64,000 nt of DNA, from contig CAADRB010000038.1 of the NCBI GenBank assembly GCA_900708905.1, positions 197,892 through 261,891 of the forward strand, written 5' to 3'. The notes below the pieces were generated by a model that was not told the origin of the DNA, searched no databases, and saw only the letters and a list, made by a program, of their open reading frames with translations. A program made the position numbers and the translations under genes. Position 1 is the first letter of the stretch; every line of letters starts with the position of its first letter. Positions 31,801-44,953 of the stretch are shown piece after piece. The DNA is from Hymenolepis diminuta. Taxonomy: Eukaryota > Platyhelminthes > Cestoda > Cyclophyllidea > Hymenolepididae.

Positions 31801-34114
31801 AGGTTTGTCAGACAATTTTCTTACGTAGTGACTTATTTATTATTTCGGATAAAATATTATAAGCAAATATATTTATATGATTACATTTCTCTACTATAAA
31901 GTAATGGGAGTGTCTGATAACAGACTTGAAGCTCTCCTGAGTACTGCTAGACATTGAGGCCTAGGTTTACGCCCTTTCAGAACCGTGACGTATGAGGAAC
32001 TTTTGTAGCGGCAAAATTTCAACAAAGATTTCGCCTTTGGATTGCTGTGAAAAATATCTCTAGTTTTCTACTACTGAAAGCTATGTTTAGGAAAATCAAT
32101 GAACACGCCAAGGAAGTTTCTTTTGTAAACGATACATCATGACGAAAATACCAGACAAAATCCGTTTCTGTCTATAAAGGTGTAAAACCTCACCTCAAAA
32201 AGAAATCACATAAGAAAATTTAAAGGCAAGGCTATCAAATGTATGCAGTTTTTCTTAGAAAAGAAGACAAGACTTCCGCACCATTCCAAAGGCATAGTAA
32301 CCAAGTACCAAATTTCTGGATGTTTTAGATCTCTTAAGTTCCATATGTATCAGAATGTCATCTCCAAAGCTGATCTTAATTTCAGTGCAAGACTTAGAAG
32401 GAATTTAGCGGAAGGAGCGAATATATAACGGCGTATTTTTCTCAGCTAAGTAATTAAAAATTAAGTGGTCTGAGCCTCATGGATCGAATTTTCTTACCCT
32501 TTCCTAATAGTTATAACCCATAGCTGTACCTCTGTTTTGTCCGAATAGTTTAATGAATAGCAGCTTTACAAATAAACAAACGATTATTAATATGAAGAGT
32601 TCGATTGATCACACTACGTAAGTACTTTAGGTTCAAGTTAGTACAGCACAACTTTTTCGCTGAACTCTTATTCTTGGGCCTACATTGAAGTTCGGGTTCG
32701 ATTTTCATCGGCTAAATAAATGTTTTAAACATTATAGAAGGGAAGTAAACGGTAATAAAGAAGGTTAAATTTGACTGTACTGGAGGCCATTACCATATAT
32801 ATTTAAAGAATGGGTCACTTCTTTCGTATTAATGAGGGATCAGTAGGTTAGTGGATATGAATAATGGAAGGCTAGAAAACTCATAGCTATTTGTCTCAAA
32901 TAACCCATTAGAGTAAAATCTCTCATTTTCCATCAACAATCCGGTAAGTCATCTTAGGTGTCAAAAATGCCGCCACAATTAAATATGCGTTGAAATGCTT
33001 ACTGAACAAGTATACTAGTATATATTGTAATAACATGAAGGCTTGGAGCGACCTCAATTTATCTCACTGATTCAAATTTTGATACAGAAGGGATGTGCCA
33101 TTTAATGCACTATTAAATAAAAAAATACGGGAATATGAATTTAAGATGGAATAAAATTGATCTAAACATATAACCCGTTTAGGAGAAATCTCGGAATATA
33201 TTTTCAGGCGTAAAGCGAATGATAAGACCATGACTAATTATTATTGTAATATCGTTAGGTCTATCGGAGCCACATCCATCGAACAGACGAAATAAGTCCA
33301 GCCATTTATATCGTCAGATCAATTCGGAGTTTGCAGGCAGGTCACCCCAATTTATCAATAAGTAAAGTTGGTTTATATACAAAACATTTCTTCGTTAGGA
33401 GTCAGTCATGTCTCGTCATCGGTGTCACGGCATGGTGATCAACAGCTGTTTAAGTATCTACGCCCAAACACGCAAACACATAGCTGGACCGCCTGTGGAG
33501 ATCTTATCGCCAGTCAATCATTTCTAGTCACCAGGTTTTGATAGATATCTGCTGGCTATAGGAATTATACCCATCCTAAGTTCATGATAGTTGTAAACTG
33601 GTGAAAGCAGTACTCGATACAACTAGCTACTAGTAAATGACTTTCTTAAAAACAAGTATATTTATCGGATGAGATAGGTGGGTTGTGGAAACAAGAAAAT
33701 ATAGTTTAAAGATAAGCAGAACTTATTGTTAATCTTCTATGATTTTGGTTTATTCTTTCGGCAAATGAACAAATACTTTTAGAGAATTAATTTACTGATC
33801 TTGCTTATCCTTATTTACAAAAGTATAACTCTTTTAAATAAATAAGTCACATGCCAATATTCCAAATATTAGCACAGAAAGCTAATAATTGGATAATTGC
33901 TATTTTTCCGAATATTGATGGTAATTTCTCTTTATTTATTCTTCATTCGATTCATCCAACAAAATTTACGCGAAGAAAAGCCAAGTCAAAACTCTGTTTA
34001 GCCTTCCGGGTAATTAGACTTCGGGTGCGGAATTTCACTTGTATATTCTGTTTCCGCTCATTTCAAATAATAAACAATTTGCCACAGAAATCTTATCATC
34101 CTTAATGTTGGAAT

Positions 34115-34170
34115 TGCAACAAATTGCAATTGGGGATTGGGGATTGCAACCTATCCATAGATAGGTTCGG
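34115..34170. repeat. Short tandem motif and hairpin
   Basis: Three related ATTGCAA words and a duplicated ATTGGGG are followed by a perfect inverted repeat, AACCTATC-CATA-GATAGGTT, at 34148-34167. Function unknown. Confidence 0.8.
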
Positions 34171-35418
34171 TGTTATTTCGCCATTATTTGCGTGTATTTA
34201 TCTTAAATTTCGTTCGTTGAATAAAGAGTTAGCAATTTCAAATAATATTTTAGCATAAAAACCGGCATAACAGCAATAAAAGTGTGAACTCATGTATTTA
34301 TGGTAAATTCAGAGACCTCACTGACTATATTCTCTTTGCTAATATTAGTAATTCCATAAGCTGTTGGCAACGCTAATAAATGAATATCGATAAGTGGCAT
34401 AAAAACTTAAATGCGAATTTAAATAACTTTAACATTTCTATCAGTATTCTCTCGGTGTCTGCTGTAAGTTTTCAAAAATAAACATGGCCTACAAAGCCTC
34501 TATCCGAGGCCATTAAAATGAAACAGACTCATTGTATCATAAATAATAAAGATAATGGGGACTTTGGTAAATCATCTCATTTTCTGGGCAAATGTTTTAT
34601 TTCATACCTAGAATTTTTTAATGTGAAATGTCCAGAAATGCAATATAATATTTATATAGCATAAACAATTCGTGAGTGAGAAACCTTTTGTATACTAGTT
34701 TGGTATATATATCCGTCAGTAAAATAAATCCTGAGCTTAGAAAAACTACTGGATTTCGGTAGGAACTACTTTTACATTACTGTCAAAGGACTGAATAAGC
34801 ATATTATAGAATAAACACAATGCCTTGGTCAGTGCAACCTCATTCTAGCAAAACCAAAGTTCAAATCAAACGCATGCACTGTTTGCCGAGCTAGGCGAAT
34901 AGCACGGGTTGCCACTAATTATATGAAGAACGGTAAATCTGGAGGTTCCAAAGACATCAGTCTTAATACAGACGGGAACAGAGATGCTTCTGATATTACG
35001 CCTTAGTTGTGGATGCCAAGGTCTACATCTTTTCTGTAGAGCACTAATTCGAGACTTGAGAAACTCGCTTCACCGATCAACACGTCCACCTTTCCGACTG
35101 TTGGATATGGGAAGAGAGAGCGAAAGTGAGAGAACCTGAGACTGTGATAAAATTTTTGAAATCGAGAAGAAGGGAATTGAGTCTGGTTTCTGAAAAGATG
35201 GTTTTCGATATCCAGTTTTCATTTACATTTAAATATCTCTCATTTTTAAATAATGTATTCAGTTTTATTTTACAAAATAAAATCAGCTGAATTATCCAAG
35301 ATAAAAATGTAATATAATGTATGTTGTACATAATGCAGACTTATTTTCAAATTGACCTTCATTTTGCAATTGTTTAATCTATTAGACGTAATCTAGATTA
35401 TTTGAAAATTGCCGAGAA

Positions 35419-35423
35419 ATGGG
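35419..35423 (+). CDS. HOMER: Candidate Homer initiator exon (ATG plus two bases)
   Basis: Exon 2 opens in the middle of a glycine codon followed by Glu-Gln-Pro, while all classic Homers start Met-Gly-Glu-Gln-Pro. At 35419 the sequence GAGAAATGGG is followed by GTATGG, so splicing from 35423 to 36389 gives Met-Gly-Glu-Gln-Pro exactly. The 5' UTR would share this exon. Other ATGG-GT sites could serve, so this is a candidate. Confidence 0.45.
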
Positions 35424-38400
35424 GTATGGGTATTTATTTGAATTTATTTATATTTACTCATTGACAGTCGTTTTCTGGAATGTATTATTTCGATTATTCA
35501 CTTCTCTGATAAAATTATTGCCCAAATATCCCATATTCGATTATTTAATTTTGTGGTTTACGATTGAATAGGAAATATCTCTTGATGTCTAAATACTATA
35601 GTTATCTGTTTTCATCTTATACATTGAAATAATACGGTTGTTGATAATCATGGGCTAGCCTTTTGCTTAGTCAGTTACGTAAATTTCAAATCGAATATGA
35701 AATATCAATATTATTATTGTGTCCTGCTTTGTCAACAGAACCCCATGTAGGTTCACTTTTTGATGAACTGTAAATATAGCATGTGATCACACATTGATAT
35801 ACCATCATTTTAGTTTGAAATAAACTACATTTTCTTTGTTTATTTCATAGTGCTCTTGATATTCATGTTTTTCCATAAAAATACCTGGAAATGAAATGAC
35901 TGAAATTTACTTCAAATTAGGCTTTATTTAATTAATTATATTATTCATTAATTCAGATGTGAGGATTTGAATTCTTGATTTCATATTTACGAAATATGAG
36001 ATAGCTTTTGTTCAATATTCTCTAATATTAATAGTTGTTAATTTAAAAATTTCTAATCTAATATGTAAATAGATGTAGAAATTTGGTAATTTGTACAAGA
36101 TTATGAAAAAATATGTATACATTGCTTACATATCTTATCTTCTACCGTGTGTATCAAAAATTCCAAATCAATATATCAGATGTTAAACTTATCCATCAAC
36201 ATTCTAACGCTTGTTTCTCATTCCAATTTTTGTTGCAGTGTCGTAACTGATTTTTATTATTTGTAAACTATCATTAATAAATCGATAACTTGCGTGCAAA
36301 CATTGGTGGGCTATTCTTGGTTTATTTTGTTCTAAATTCTGCCTATCAAGTAAAGTATATTTTTAATTATTATTCATTTTCTCTATAGGGAGCAGCCAGT
36401 GTTTACCTGTCAAGCCCATGTTTTTACTATCAATCCATCCACGCGGCGATCCTGGGTGCAAGCGAGTTCCAAGGCCATAGATATAAACATTTTCTACGAT
36501 TCCACTAAACAGTGCTATCGCATTGTGAGCGTTGAGGATGGTCCAACTGGTATCAAGGTTCGTTGCATCCCTCTCCTTTCAACGAATTCCCATTTTGAAT
36601 CTATGCAATCATATGATTAACCCCTCATTATTTACATTTCAGGTTGTCATTAACAGCACAATTACATCAAAGATGGTGTTCAAGCAAACTTCTCAAAAAT
36701 TCGGTCAATGGGCGGATCCGAAATCATCTGGTGTCTTTGGTCTTGGTTTCGACTCAGAAATGGATCTTAATAAGGTATGGTTCTGTGGAGTCCTCGCTGA
36801 TTTCAGCTGCGATGTTCTTGTAGCATATTACATACATTATATTCATACAAAATTATATAATAATGAGATTGCGCTTTATAGCTTCTTATTCTTATAAGAT
36901 GTTTATTGTGAGACATTCTCTTGAAGGTCCTTTTCCTCATTTTATTTAAATCAGAATACTTGATTTTCCACAGCAACGCTCTTCTGATTTTGATCTGCAC
37001 ACTTTAGTATTTCTTTTATTGAGATCTTATTTTGGGTCTTTCCCTTACAATATGGCATGGTTAAACCTAATTAATCGTGCCTCTTTTGTTATTTAATTTT
37101 TAATAGATATATTTCTACTGGTGAATTTGTGGTCTTGTTTCACATTGAAGTAATAATTAAAGCCATTTACCTTAGAAGTATCTTGGATATATTACGAAGT
37201 GATTGAGGAAATCATATCGAAAGCTTCCATAAGGACATTTGACATCCCCAAAAGTGTCAAAAATTAGATCAACACTGCAATTAATGTCAAGATTGGAGAT
37301 GGCGTTTTGATAAAGTTTTACTAACTGTCTTCTTTTTAATCTTCAGGTAGTTTGTATTTGTAGAACACTGTTTTCCTTTATGTGATTGCAAACAATGCAT
37401 TTCACTTTTCTTGTATGAATTTCCTTGAGATTGAACTTCACAGAATAGACCAGGGTAATCGCCTTTTAGATGTTTTAGTCACAAAGATTTCCTTGGCGTG
37501 TTGATTGATTTCTCTAAGCCACGACTTTGGATGTTTTTTCTTCTAGTTCTTATTTAAGTCTGATGCCTCTTAGAAATTGTAAATGTAGGAGAGCATGGCA
37601 ACCCAATGGTGAAATTTCCTTTGCTGAAACTTGAATCCTCTGAATAAAGTTTTCACATTGACAGTTGTTTGACGATTTTATGATTTATAGCACTGAAGTG
37701 CTCTTAAATATACAGGTCGTACTAATTTTTGTCCATCACTTGTCTGTAAGGCTTGGTATTTCGAAGGTCTGACCATGAGGTCTTTGCCTAAAATAAGACT
37801 GCAATTTCTTTCAAATTATACTCAAGGAATAAAATATTGTTATTAATACAGTGTAAATAAACATCCAGGCTCTTGTTTAAGAACGTCTCTTACTATTACT
37901 TGTCTAAGGTTAGAACAGGAAAAAAAGTTCTCAGTCATACAGCTATCTCTCCGTCAATAAAAATTATTTTTCAATACCTAGATCTTTAAATCTTTGTTAT
38001 CAAGTGCAAGTTTTTTTCTTTCGCTAATATCTTGATTTAATATTTCGAAGAAAAGTTGCAAACAATCTGATTTCTGTGCGGATAATTAATCCATATTTTC
38101 ACATATTTGTTGTTTTTCTGTTCCTCCTGCTTGTCTCTATATAGGAAGTTAGATTGACGAGAACTTTTTCTTACAAACCAGTCCATTACTGAAGTCTCCT
38201 ATCCTCTGTTCTTGTAGTTCGTTACCCAATTTCGACAGTGTGTTGAAGCTACAAAACAGACAAACGGGGAGTCCAATGTCCAAGGGGCGGTAAAACAAGT
38301 GAGTAGCCTTATTTCATAGTCATTAATTTTTTTATTATAGTTAATGCAAGATAAATTACTTCGTAGACATTGAGTTAATCTGACTGGCCACTGAAATGAT

Positions 38401-41400
38401 TTGCCAAATTTGCTTAGACTTAGTAGGAAGAAGTCAGATGACTTGTAAATAAAAAAGTACGACCTATTTATTGCGAATGTAAAATTGCTTTTGTACATGG
38501 CTTCAAATATATATAATTTTTGTCGGTCTATTTCGCCTGTAATGACAGTGACGAGAAATTATTTCCAGATTTGAGCATGAAAGAACAGTAATGGAAAACC
38601 CCAGAGGAGTACAGCATTTATATAATTAGAGTTATTTGTTTCTACCTTCTACAAGCTCGATATTCAGGTTTTCAGATAGAGCAGAGGTGAGGGGGAGAAC
38701 ACAAGGTAATTTCGATACAAAGCCGATTTTATTATAATTTTGAAGTAGACTAACTGATCAATAATATAGACGTAAGGGAAATATATCAGACATAAATTAT
38801 AAAAAAATGTTATTTTCTTAAGGGGAAAAAATTTTAGAAATTTTTTTCCACATTTAATTTTTATCTTCGCCTTGATAACTTCCTTATGTTGCATTCATCA
38901 TATTTGTGGTGATATCTCGAATTAATAAGACTTTTGTATCCTGGCTTACATTTAGGACAGAGTATGTTGGCTTCGTTTTTATGAGATGTCCGTTAAAGCT
39001 ATGTGGAACGGGCCACCAAGTCACAGCCCCTTTTGTATCTAACTTGAACAGACGTATTCAGGCACTTCTCAGTCTTTTGACTTTAAGGTACAATGGGGTT
39101 GGCAATTTGATAGCTTTATTCTGGAGGCATCCTAGAGGCCTTCCATTCCTCCTTCCGCTTCTTTGAAATAATAGAAGATATAATAAGCATTTGCAAATGG
39201 CTAGAATGTCTAAATAATATTGTTCAAATCTTATTCACAGAATTCATGAAATTTAGAAAGTCAGCCGTAGCTGATATCTTTTTCATTTTATTTCTATTTT
39301 CGGCTAGCCATACCACGAACATCTATTTAATTTTTCTTTAAAAAAGTCATTGTATTATTTCACAGCGGTGCACTTGGACACAGTCGTTATTTTCTAGGCC
39401 TTCTATTTTATTAAAAATTCTCTTCATATATTTTACATAGAATGTTTTTTTAGTTCTTTTTGTCCCTCATTTTCTGTGTCAGTAAGTTACTTTTCCGTAT
39501 TTGTACTTTCCGATGAAATAGCATTTTGAGTTCTCGTTAAGCACTATCCTCTTCGCTTCAATAAATTTTACTTAAGTGAAAAAGCATTTAACTTTCCAAG
39601 ATTGTTAATGATAGTTTTCAGTTAAAGAAACGTAAATTCACCCGATCAACTCAAAGTAATTGATAAAATCTGACCTTGTTTCGATTAGTTGTGAACTCTA
39701 ACATCATTATGTTGGGCGCATATTTATAATGCCTCTTTTTGTTCAGAACTTTCACTCACATTAACTTGGTAGCGAAGGCTCGTTAAAGGGTGACTTCCTA
39801 TAAAGACGTTTAAACATTCAAAAACCAGGTTTTCTTGTCAAAAAATGATGGTGGATCACTACATGTCCAAATTAATGCAAAGATCACCAAGACCTGGCAT
39901 TAAAAAACTCAATGACACTGGTTCTATTTATGAAGTTTTGTCCGGTTTTAGAAACTGGGGACGGTTTACTAAAATTTAGAGAGCTTAATCATAATAAAGT
40001 TGTTTGGTTTTAGAAATAAGGCCTGGGTATGTAAAGTCTAGTACTACCCATCCACGTATAAATGCCGGCTTGTGGTCGTGGTTCCAAATATGTACTTTAT
40101 ATCAAGCATAGTAGTAATTAACTTCATATCAGTTGTAAAGTGTAGTCAGGTCCTGCTATCAATATGCAACACAATTGCTCAGACCCCAGAGAGAGACAAC
40201 AGAGACTAGACCAGACAAGACTAATTTATTTTTCAGATTAGATCAGATCAGCTTTATTGATGTAATTAAGAATCCTTTTATATATAGGAATTGGGTTGGT
40301 TAGATTGTGATTGTTGGAGAAAATTTAACCACTTACTGGACTTCACGTTCGATAGTGACAGAATATGATTGGTAAAATAACTGACCAATCAATGATTGAC
40401 GGTTTATTTCGTCATTTTGTGATCTGTCATGGTTATGATATGACATTTACACGGCCATGATGCCTGTCAGAGTTGTGTGTGACCTATTAATATCTTATTG
40501 ATTAAAGATTTGAATTATATGTTTACGCAGCCCTTTCCCTTAATGTCTCTGAAACAGCTTAGAAATAGATAAACATGCTATTACACTCTCGGTATGAGAG
40601 TGCATCTATGATGTCACTGCACACTTAGATAAACACACAAATAGGATAATTAAGGACATTTCATTGAGGAATCAGGGCGGAAGATTGTCACAAGTGAATC
40701 TGAATGGCGGTACATAAGGGTGATTGTCACACCGCAGGGTACCTCAGGTAATGACTAATTGGGTTTGGATGCAACATTTACTACCTCAATGAAATTAGTA
40801 CTAGATCGATTGAGAGAGTTTCTCGTTTAAACTGAGATTCAATGAATCTATTATAGTGTGTGAGAGAGAGAGCTGTCAAAGGTTCTATAGTGCATCCTTT
40901 AAGTTTATTTACATCTACTCAAGCTTGTTCTTATAGTAGTTATCTGATTGTTATATAATTTCATTTCTTCTACCAATATATTTTAACCATCTCTCTTCAC
41001 GCATTCCCTTTACTGAAACAGGATTAAGAATTAAATCTTATAAGTGTGCCTTAGATTTATTTACCTGAGGGAGTGGAAATTGTTCCCTTACCGATATCCA
41101 GTTTTCCCATAAAAGTTTCATAGTCCTCGCAATTACTAACTGTAATTTTCCAGGAATATTCAGCTAGGTAGTTCTCAGTTTAATTCATCAGGATAGAACC
41201 ATTCAATATTTCGTAGATAATCAGTTATTATTTACCTATTTAACAAATTGGAAATTGTCCAGTAAGATTTAAGAAAACAAAGGTTTTTCCTACGTCAAGA
41301 ATCTGAGTGTCTGATATATAACTACCGAATTTAATTGGTTAAAGATCTTGATAAATCCATTTCCTTCAATTAGAAACCATTCATTAGGTCCATATCACCG

Positions 41401-44400
41401 ACCTTAACACAAACAGTATCTTTTTAATGACCGTTCTAAACCATTCGATATAAAACTCCTTCTATAAATCACAATTTACCTTTGGATCTAAGATGTTTGT
41501 TCTAGTCTTGCCTACTTTCCTGTCTTCTTATTTTCCAAATATCCGAGTCTGGTCTCCACTAGTGTAAAGATATTTGATGAAGCTATTCATTTGAATTTTA
41601 CCTGGTTTGTGGGTTGCAATTAAGGGTTTATATATCTAGGCCAGACTCCTGCCAAAAAAGCTAGATCCCCACTGAAATGGCTGCAATTGACTCAGGTACA
41701 ATAGATTAGGTGGGAAGGTTACGCTTTTTGGAAGGAAATTGAATTGTTCCTCGAGGAATGCTTTACTGCCTGGTTAGGCAATAATGCAGCATTTTAATGC
41801 ACGAGAAGTAAAAAATCATAATCAGTAAATCAGATTCACGAGGGATGAAGTTTGTGAAGTCCGTTGAAGTGCATCCAAAAGCCTCCATTCGGTTTCCTAA
41901 TAGTTTTTAGTAAAATTTATCTTCAACCCAATAGCTCGCTAACTTCCTGTCCCATGATAAATTACTTATTTTTGTCATCTCCTTGGCACAGTTTCCTCCC
42001 TTTCCCTCGATTTGTGGTTAATTAAGTCTGATGTACTTTTATTCCATAATTCTATTTTGATTTCTTTAGTACCTATTATGTGCACTTTTGGAGGTCGCTG
42101 GCTTCACACACGATTATTTCGTGCTTTTGTGGACACTACTGTACCACTACGTTTTTGATATACAGGTTCAATCATAATGCAAAATTGTAGTCGATTTACA
42201 TTCCCATACGAATTGTTTCTAAATTGTAATGTTTTCGTTTTCTCTTTTCTGTTCTGAAAATAAATTAGTGCAGAATACTGTGTAATCATATGATTTTGTT
42301 TTATACACAGACTTTGCAATTTATGGTTTAGTGTAAGTACTTTTTGTCAGACTTTTCGAAAATATTAAAACTTTGGCGTGTGTCTATTTCATCGGATTCT
42401 AATTCCGTAGATGACCATCTTTATTGATCGGTGTTGATTGTCATGGGATAGGTGTATGATCGTTTATTCGGTTTTAAGATAAGTTATTCAAAACATTATT
42501 TTTTATTTACGCTTAAAATCGATAACCAATAAGCGCATGATATAAAATTATACCCTATGAACTAATATATTATGGGGATCTATTCTATTAACCGGAGAAA
42601 ATTTTGACGTGTATCCTCTTCTAATTGGTACACAACAGTTATTTTGAGCTGATGCACAGGTGACGATGCTTAACATACTCATTTATGAACTTAGAGGTCA
42701 CGAGTTCAAAGTCCATCGTTGCATACTCAATGAACAGAATAGAATTCGAGTTTCTCACTGTTGATGCTCCATGATACAATCACTTCTTAAGATGTTATTA
42801 GGAAACTCTTTCCTGAATGGGCTTGGGAGTTAGTTTTTGAATAATACCTACGTTCAAAGGTCAGAATTAAAATTTTTAATAGAGGTATCTCAACCCAAGT
42901 AGGCCATTAGGGTAAAGATGCGTCTATCACAACTTGCAGTCAAGAGAGATCATTTTCTTTTCCTAGTCCAAATCTTCCAACCTCAATACCCTTCAATAAG
43001 TTTAATTTTGAAATTTATACATCAATCTATCCAACTGGTATCTTTGTTTCTTTTCTATCATATAAATTTAATTTAATACTTGATTGCGTTTGCGAAAATC
43101 AGAATATCTCCGTCTTAAAGTAACTTAATTCTAGCTCTTATGGAGTCATTTTCACATGAATAAGTTGTTCAAATGCAAATCCATATCCACATCGATTTGT
43201 AATCCGATAAATTATCGACTAGCTATTCTGAGACATTCTTAATAAAGTCTCCCGGTTGCATTTCAGTTTATGTTAAATAAAGAGGTTAATTTACCTCCTT
43301 CTCTATACATATTTTTAATCCTGATATTATTAGCCAATTTTCAACACCTTAGCTCAGAGACTTTACCATGCGGAGCCGCCATAGTGCGGATACTTTTTTG
43401 ACCAGGAATTAAATAAAATTCTTCTCTCGATTATTACGTTAAAATTTAGAACCTGTAAATCTAACATTAGGTCTACTGGTCGGCTGTAGTTCTTTTATCT
43501 GTAAAGCTGCCGGCATTGCCGCCTTGAGGAATTTATTTAAATCAAAGGGAATTTCACTTTTGAAGTCTCTAAATGCAGACTAAATCCCGGCATCCACTTC
43601 AAAATGTTTGTAAGGAAAAGCTGGTTTTAAAACGGTGAATCACCTTGGACGCCTACTGCTACTATTAAGTGTACCTCTAAGTTAGTAATAGCTATGGCAC
43701 CACCTTTCTTGTGATGTCACTAATTAGATAATCCCAGACAGGTTCATCTCTTCATCCTTAATTTGATGTCAGATGTCAGTCAAAATTGACCTTCGGAATA
43801 TAACTGGTTTATTGTTAAATTCTGGATTTTATTTGCATTTGTCTCAGCGCTAAATGGGATGTGTACAGTGTTGAGCTATAAATCATGATTCCTGGGATGG
43901 CTAAAATCCTCATCTCAGACCACTAATTTAACAAGCCCAATGCCTTCAAAGTTAGAAGAGAGATTAAATAAGCTTACTCTGTAGACAGAAATGGGAAATT
44001 GTGTTTTCGGAGTCTGTGTGCTATAATTTTAGCAGACACCTAGGACATACTGTGATCTAAATTTACGACTGAATACAAATAGCTTATCAATTCGAGAGAC
44101 ACTTCGTTTTAATAAAACACGATCCCACTACCATTTGGCTACCATTTTGCTAAACAAAGAATTTCTTTTGAGATTATGTGACCAATCAACTTATGCCTAA
44201 CTTTCAATCATCAATAGGAATAAATAAATCAATAAATAAATTATTTAGTCACTTTGTAACTCTTTGCGAAGGACACTTTACACTCATTAATCGTTGGAAG
44301 AAAGCGTTTGAGTAAAGGGAGCAGCAAACTAGTCCAATAAAGGTTATGAATTTAGAGCATCACGATTCTTACTCTATTTGAACTCTGGAAGGGGGAGGGG

Positions 44401-44953
44401 GTCCGCTTTATGATGTCCTGATATTCAAACTTCATCAACTGACCCCAAAATTCATGCCCAAGGTATTTGGGGCTTGTTGACTGGCTGATTTAATTCTGTG
44501 GATGGTCTTACCATCTCGATTATTTGTTTCTTTTTTACAGTTAAGAGCAAGTAGACGAGACTAGCAATAAGATTTTTAACATGGCACAATTCATCTAACA
44601 TTTGCTAATTAAATTTACGATTTTTCAAGGGAGAATCCCAACCCTCCACATTAAAAAATGGCCAACCGACCACATCAGGCGCCGCTCTCATGATGGGCGA
44701 TCGAAGTACCCTTCCCCTTATGGCACCACAGAACCCTCCTTTCATAAACACTTCCCACACTTCCGCATCGGGCAATAACAACGGAACTATCCCAATCCTT
44801 TCCGGCGGTAGCAGCTCAGATGGGATGGATGGGTCGCATCCACAGCAGCAGCAGCAGCAGCAGTTGATGAATCAGCAGTACTACCAGGAGCATATTCAGC
44901 GACTTGAACGCGAGTTGGAGGCTATGAGGCGTCAAGTCTTGAAAAATGTCGAT
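35419..44953 (+). CDS. HOMER: Homer-family postsynaptic scaffold protein, 5' part (3' end not found)
   Basis: Homer proteins bind PPxxF-type ligands (group I mGluRs, IP3 and ryanodine receptors, Shank) through an N-terminal EVH1 domain and tetramerise through a C-terminal coiled coil. Exons: candidate initiator 35419-35423, then 36389-36557, 36643-36774, 38218-38298 and 44630-44953, all in phase, giving residues 1-237. EVH1 covers about 1-111, starting [13 protein letters not shown], with Phe14 and Trp24 at the numbering of mammalian ligand-groove residues and the signature [10 protein letters not shown] at 74-83. A Ser/Thr/Pro/Gly linker with seven glutamines follows, then [20 protein letters not shown], the start of a coiled coil. 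Mammalian long Homers have about 350 residues, so roughly 100 residues of coiled coil are missing; no further exon was recognised downstream. The family call is firm and the first and last boundaries are less so. Confidence 0.92.
36389..36557 (+). CDS. HOMER: Homer exon 2: N-terminal half of the EVH1 domain
   Basis: Residues 3-58 plus part of Gly2. Contains [18 protein letters not shown] and [17 protein letters not shown], matching mammalian AHVFQID, KKNWVPTSKHA and FYDSTRNVYRIISLDG. The acceptor is CTCTATAG. The donor GTTCGT at 36558 is weak; an alternative GTATCA six bases upstream of the exon end would leave the wrong phase. Confidence 0.93.
36643..36774 (+). CDS. HOMER: Homer exon 3: EVH1 core
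   Basis: Residues 59-102. It reads [20 protein letters not shown], then [16 protein letters not shown], nearly identical to the most conserved block of Homer EVH1 domains. Acceptor CATTTCAG, donor GTATGG at 36775. The upstream intron is 85 nt. Confidence 0.95.
36775..38217 (+). other. Homer intron 3
   Basis: 1.4 kb, AT-rich, with nothing recognised. Confidence 0.75.
38218..38298 (+). CDS. HOMER: Homer exon 4: end of EVH1
   Basis: Residues 103-129, beginning [14 protein letters not shown], which corresponds to the C-terminal EVH1 helix (mammalian FAEKFQEFKEAARLAK). Acceptor TTCTTGTAG, donor GTGAGT at 38299. Twenty-seven whole codons. Confidence 0.9.
41695..41920 (+). repeat. Dispersed repeat family E, copy 2
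   Basis: Direct relative of 25085-25325; key shared blocks are AATCAGTAAATCAGATTC, CACGAGGGATGAAGTTTG and CGGTTTCCTAAT. Confidence 0.75.
42645..42875 (+). repeat. tRNA-derived SINE copy (plus orientation)
   Basis: Head: CGATGCTTAAC and, at tRNA spacing, GAGGTCACGAGTTCAAAGTCC shortened to its B-box core GAGTTCAAAGTCC (42702-42714). Body: CGAGTTTCTCACTGTTGATG, CTCCATGAT and the GGGCTTGGGAGTTAG end block. Confidence 0.75.
44630..44953 (+). CDS. HOMER: Homer exon 5: low-complexity linker, polyQ and start of coiled coil
   Basis: Residues 130-237 (108 codons). The linker is rich in Ser, Thr, Pro, Gly and Asn with two Met-rich spots. A run of seven glutamines encoded only by CAG (44843-44863) is followed by [18 protein letters not shown], a heptad-patterned helix. 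Acceptor TTTTTCAAG, donor GTATGT at 44954. It is assigned to Homer by phase, order and the EVH1-linker-coiled-coil layout; the gap to exon 4 is 6.3 kb, so the link needs transcript support. Confidence 0.78.
44843..44863 (+). repeat. (CAG)7 microsatellite coding for polyglutamine
   Basis: Seven uninterrupted CAG codons in the Homer linker, just before the coiled coil. Pure trinucleotide runs are prone to length variation. Confidence 0.95.

Larger units (their letters stand above)
28678..35418. other. SREBP-Homer intergenic region
   Basis: 6.7 kb without a recognised gene. It holds SINE copies (28955 and 31610), a dispersed repeat (30810) and a small repeat/hairpin site at 34115-34170. The 3' UTR of SREBP and the promoter of Homer must lie at its ends. 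Confidence 0.65.
38299..44629 (+). other. Homer intron 4 (6.3 kb)
   Basis: Contains dispersed repeat copies at 41695 and 42645 and a 7-bp hairpin at 40584-40602 (CACTCTC-GGTAT-GAGAGTG). No exon recognised between the EVH1 end and the linker exon. Confidence 0.65.
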
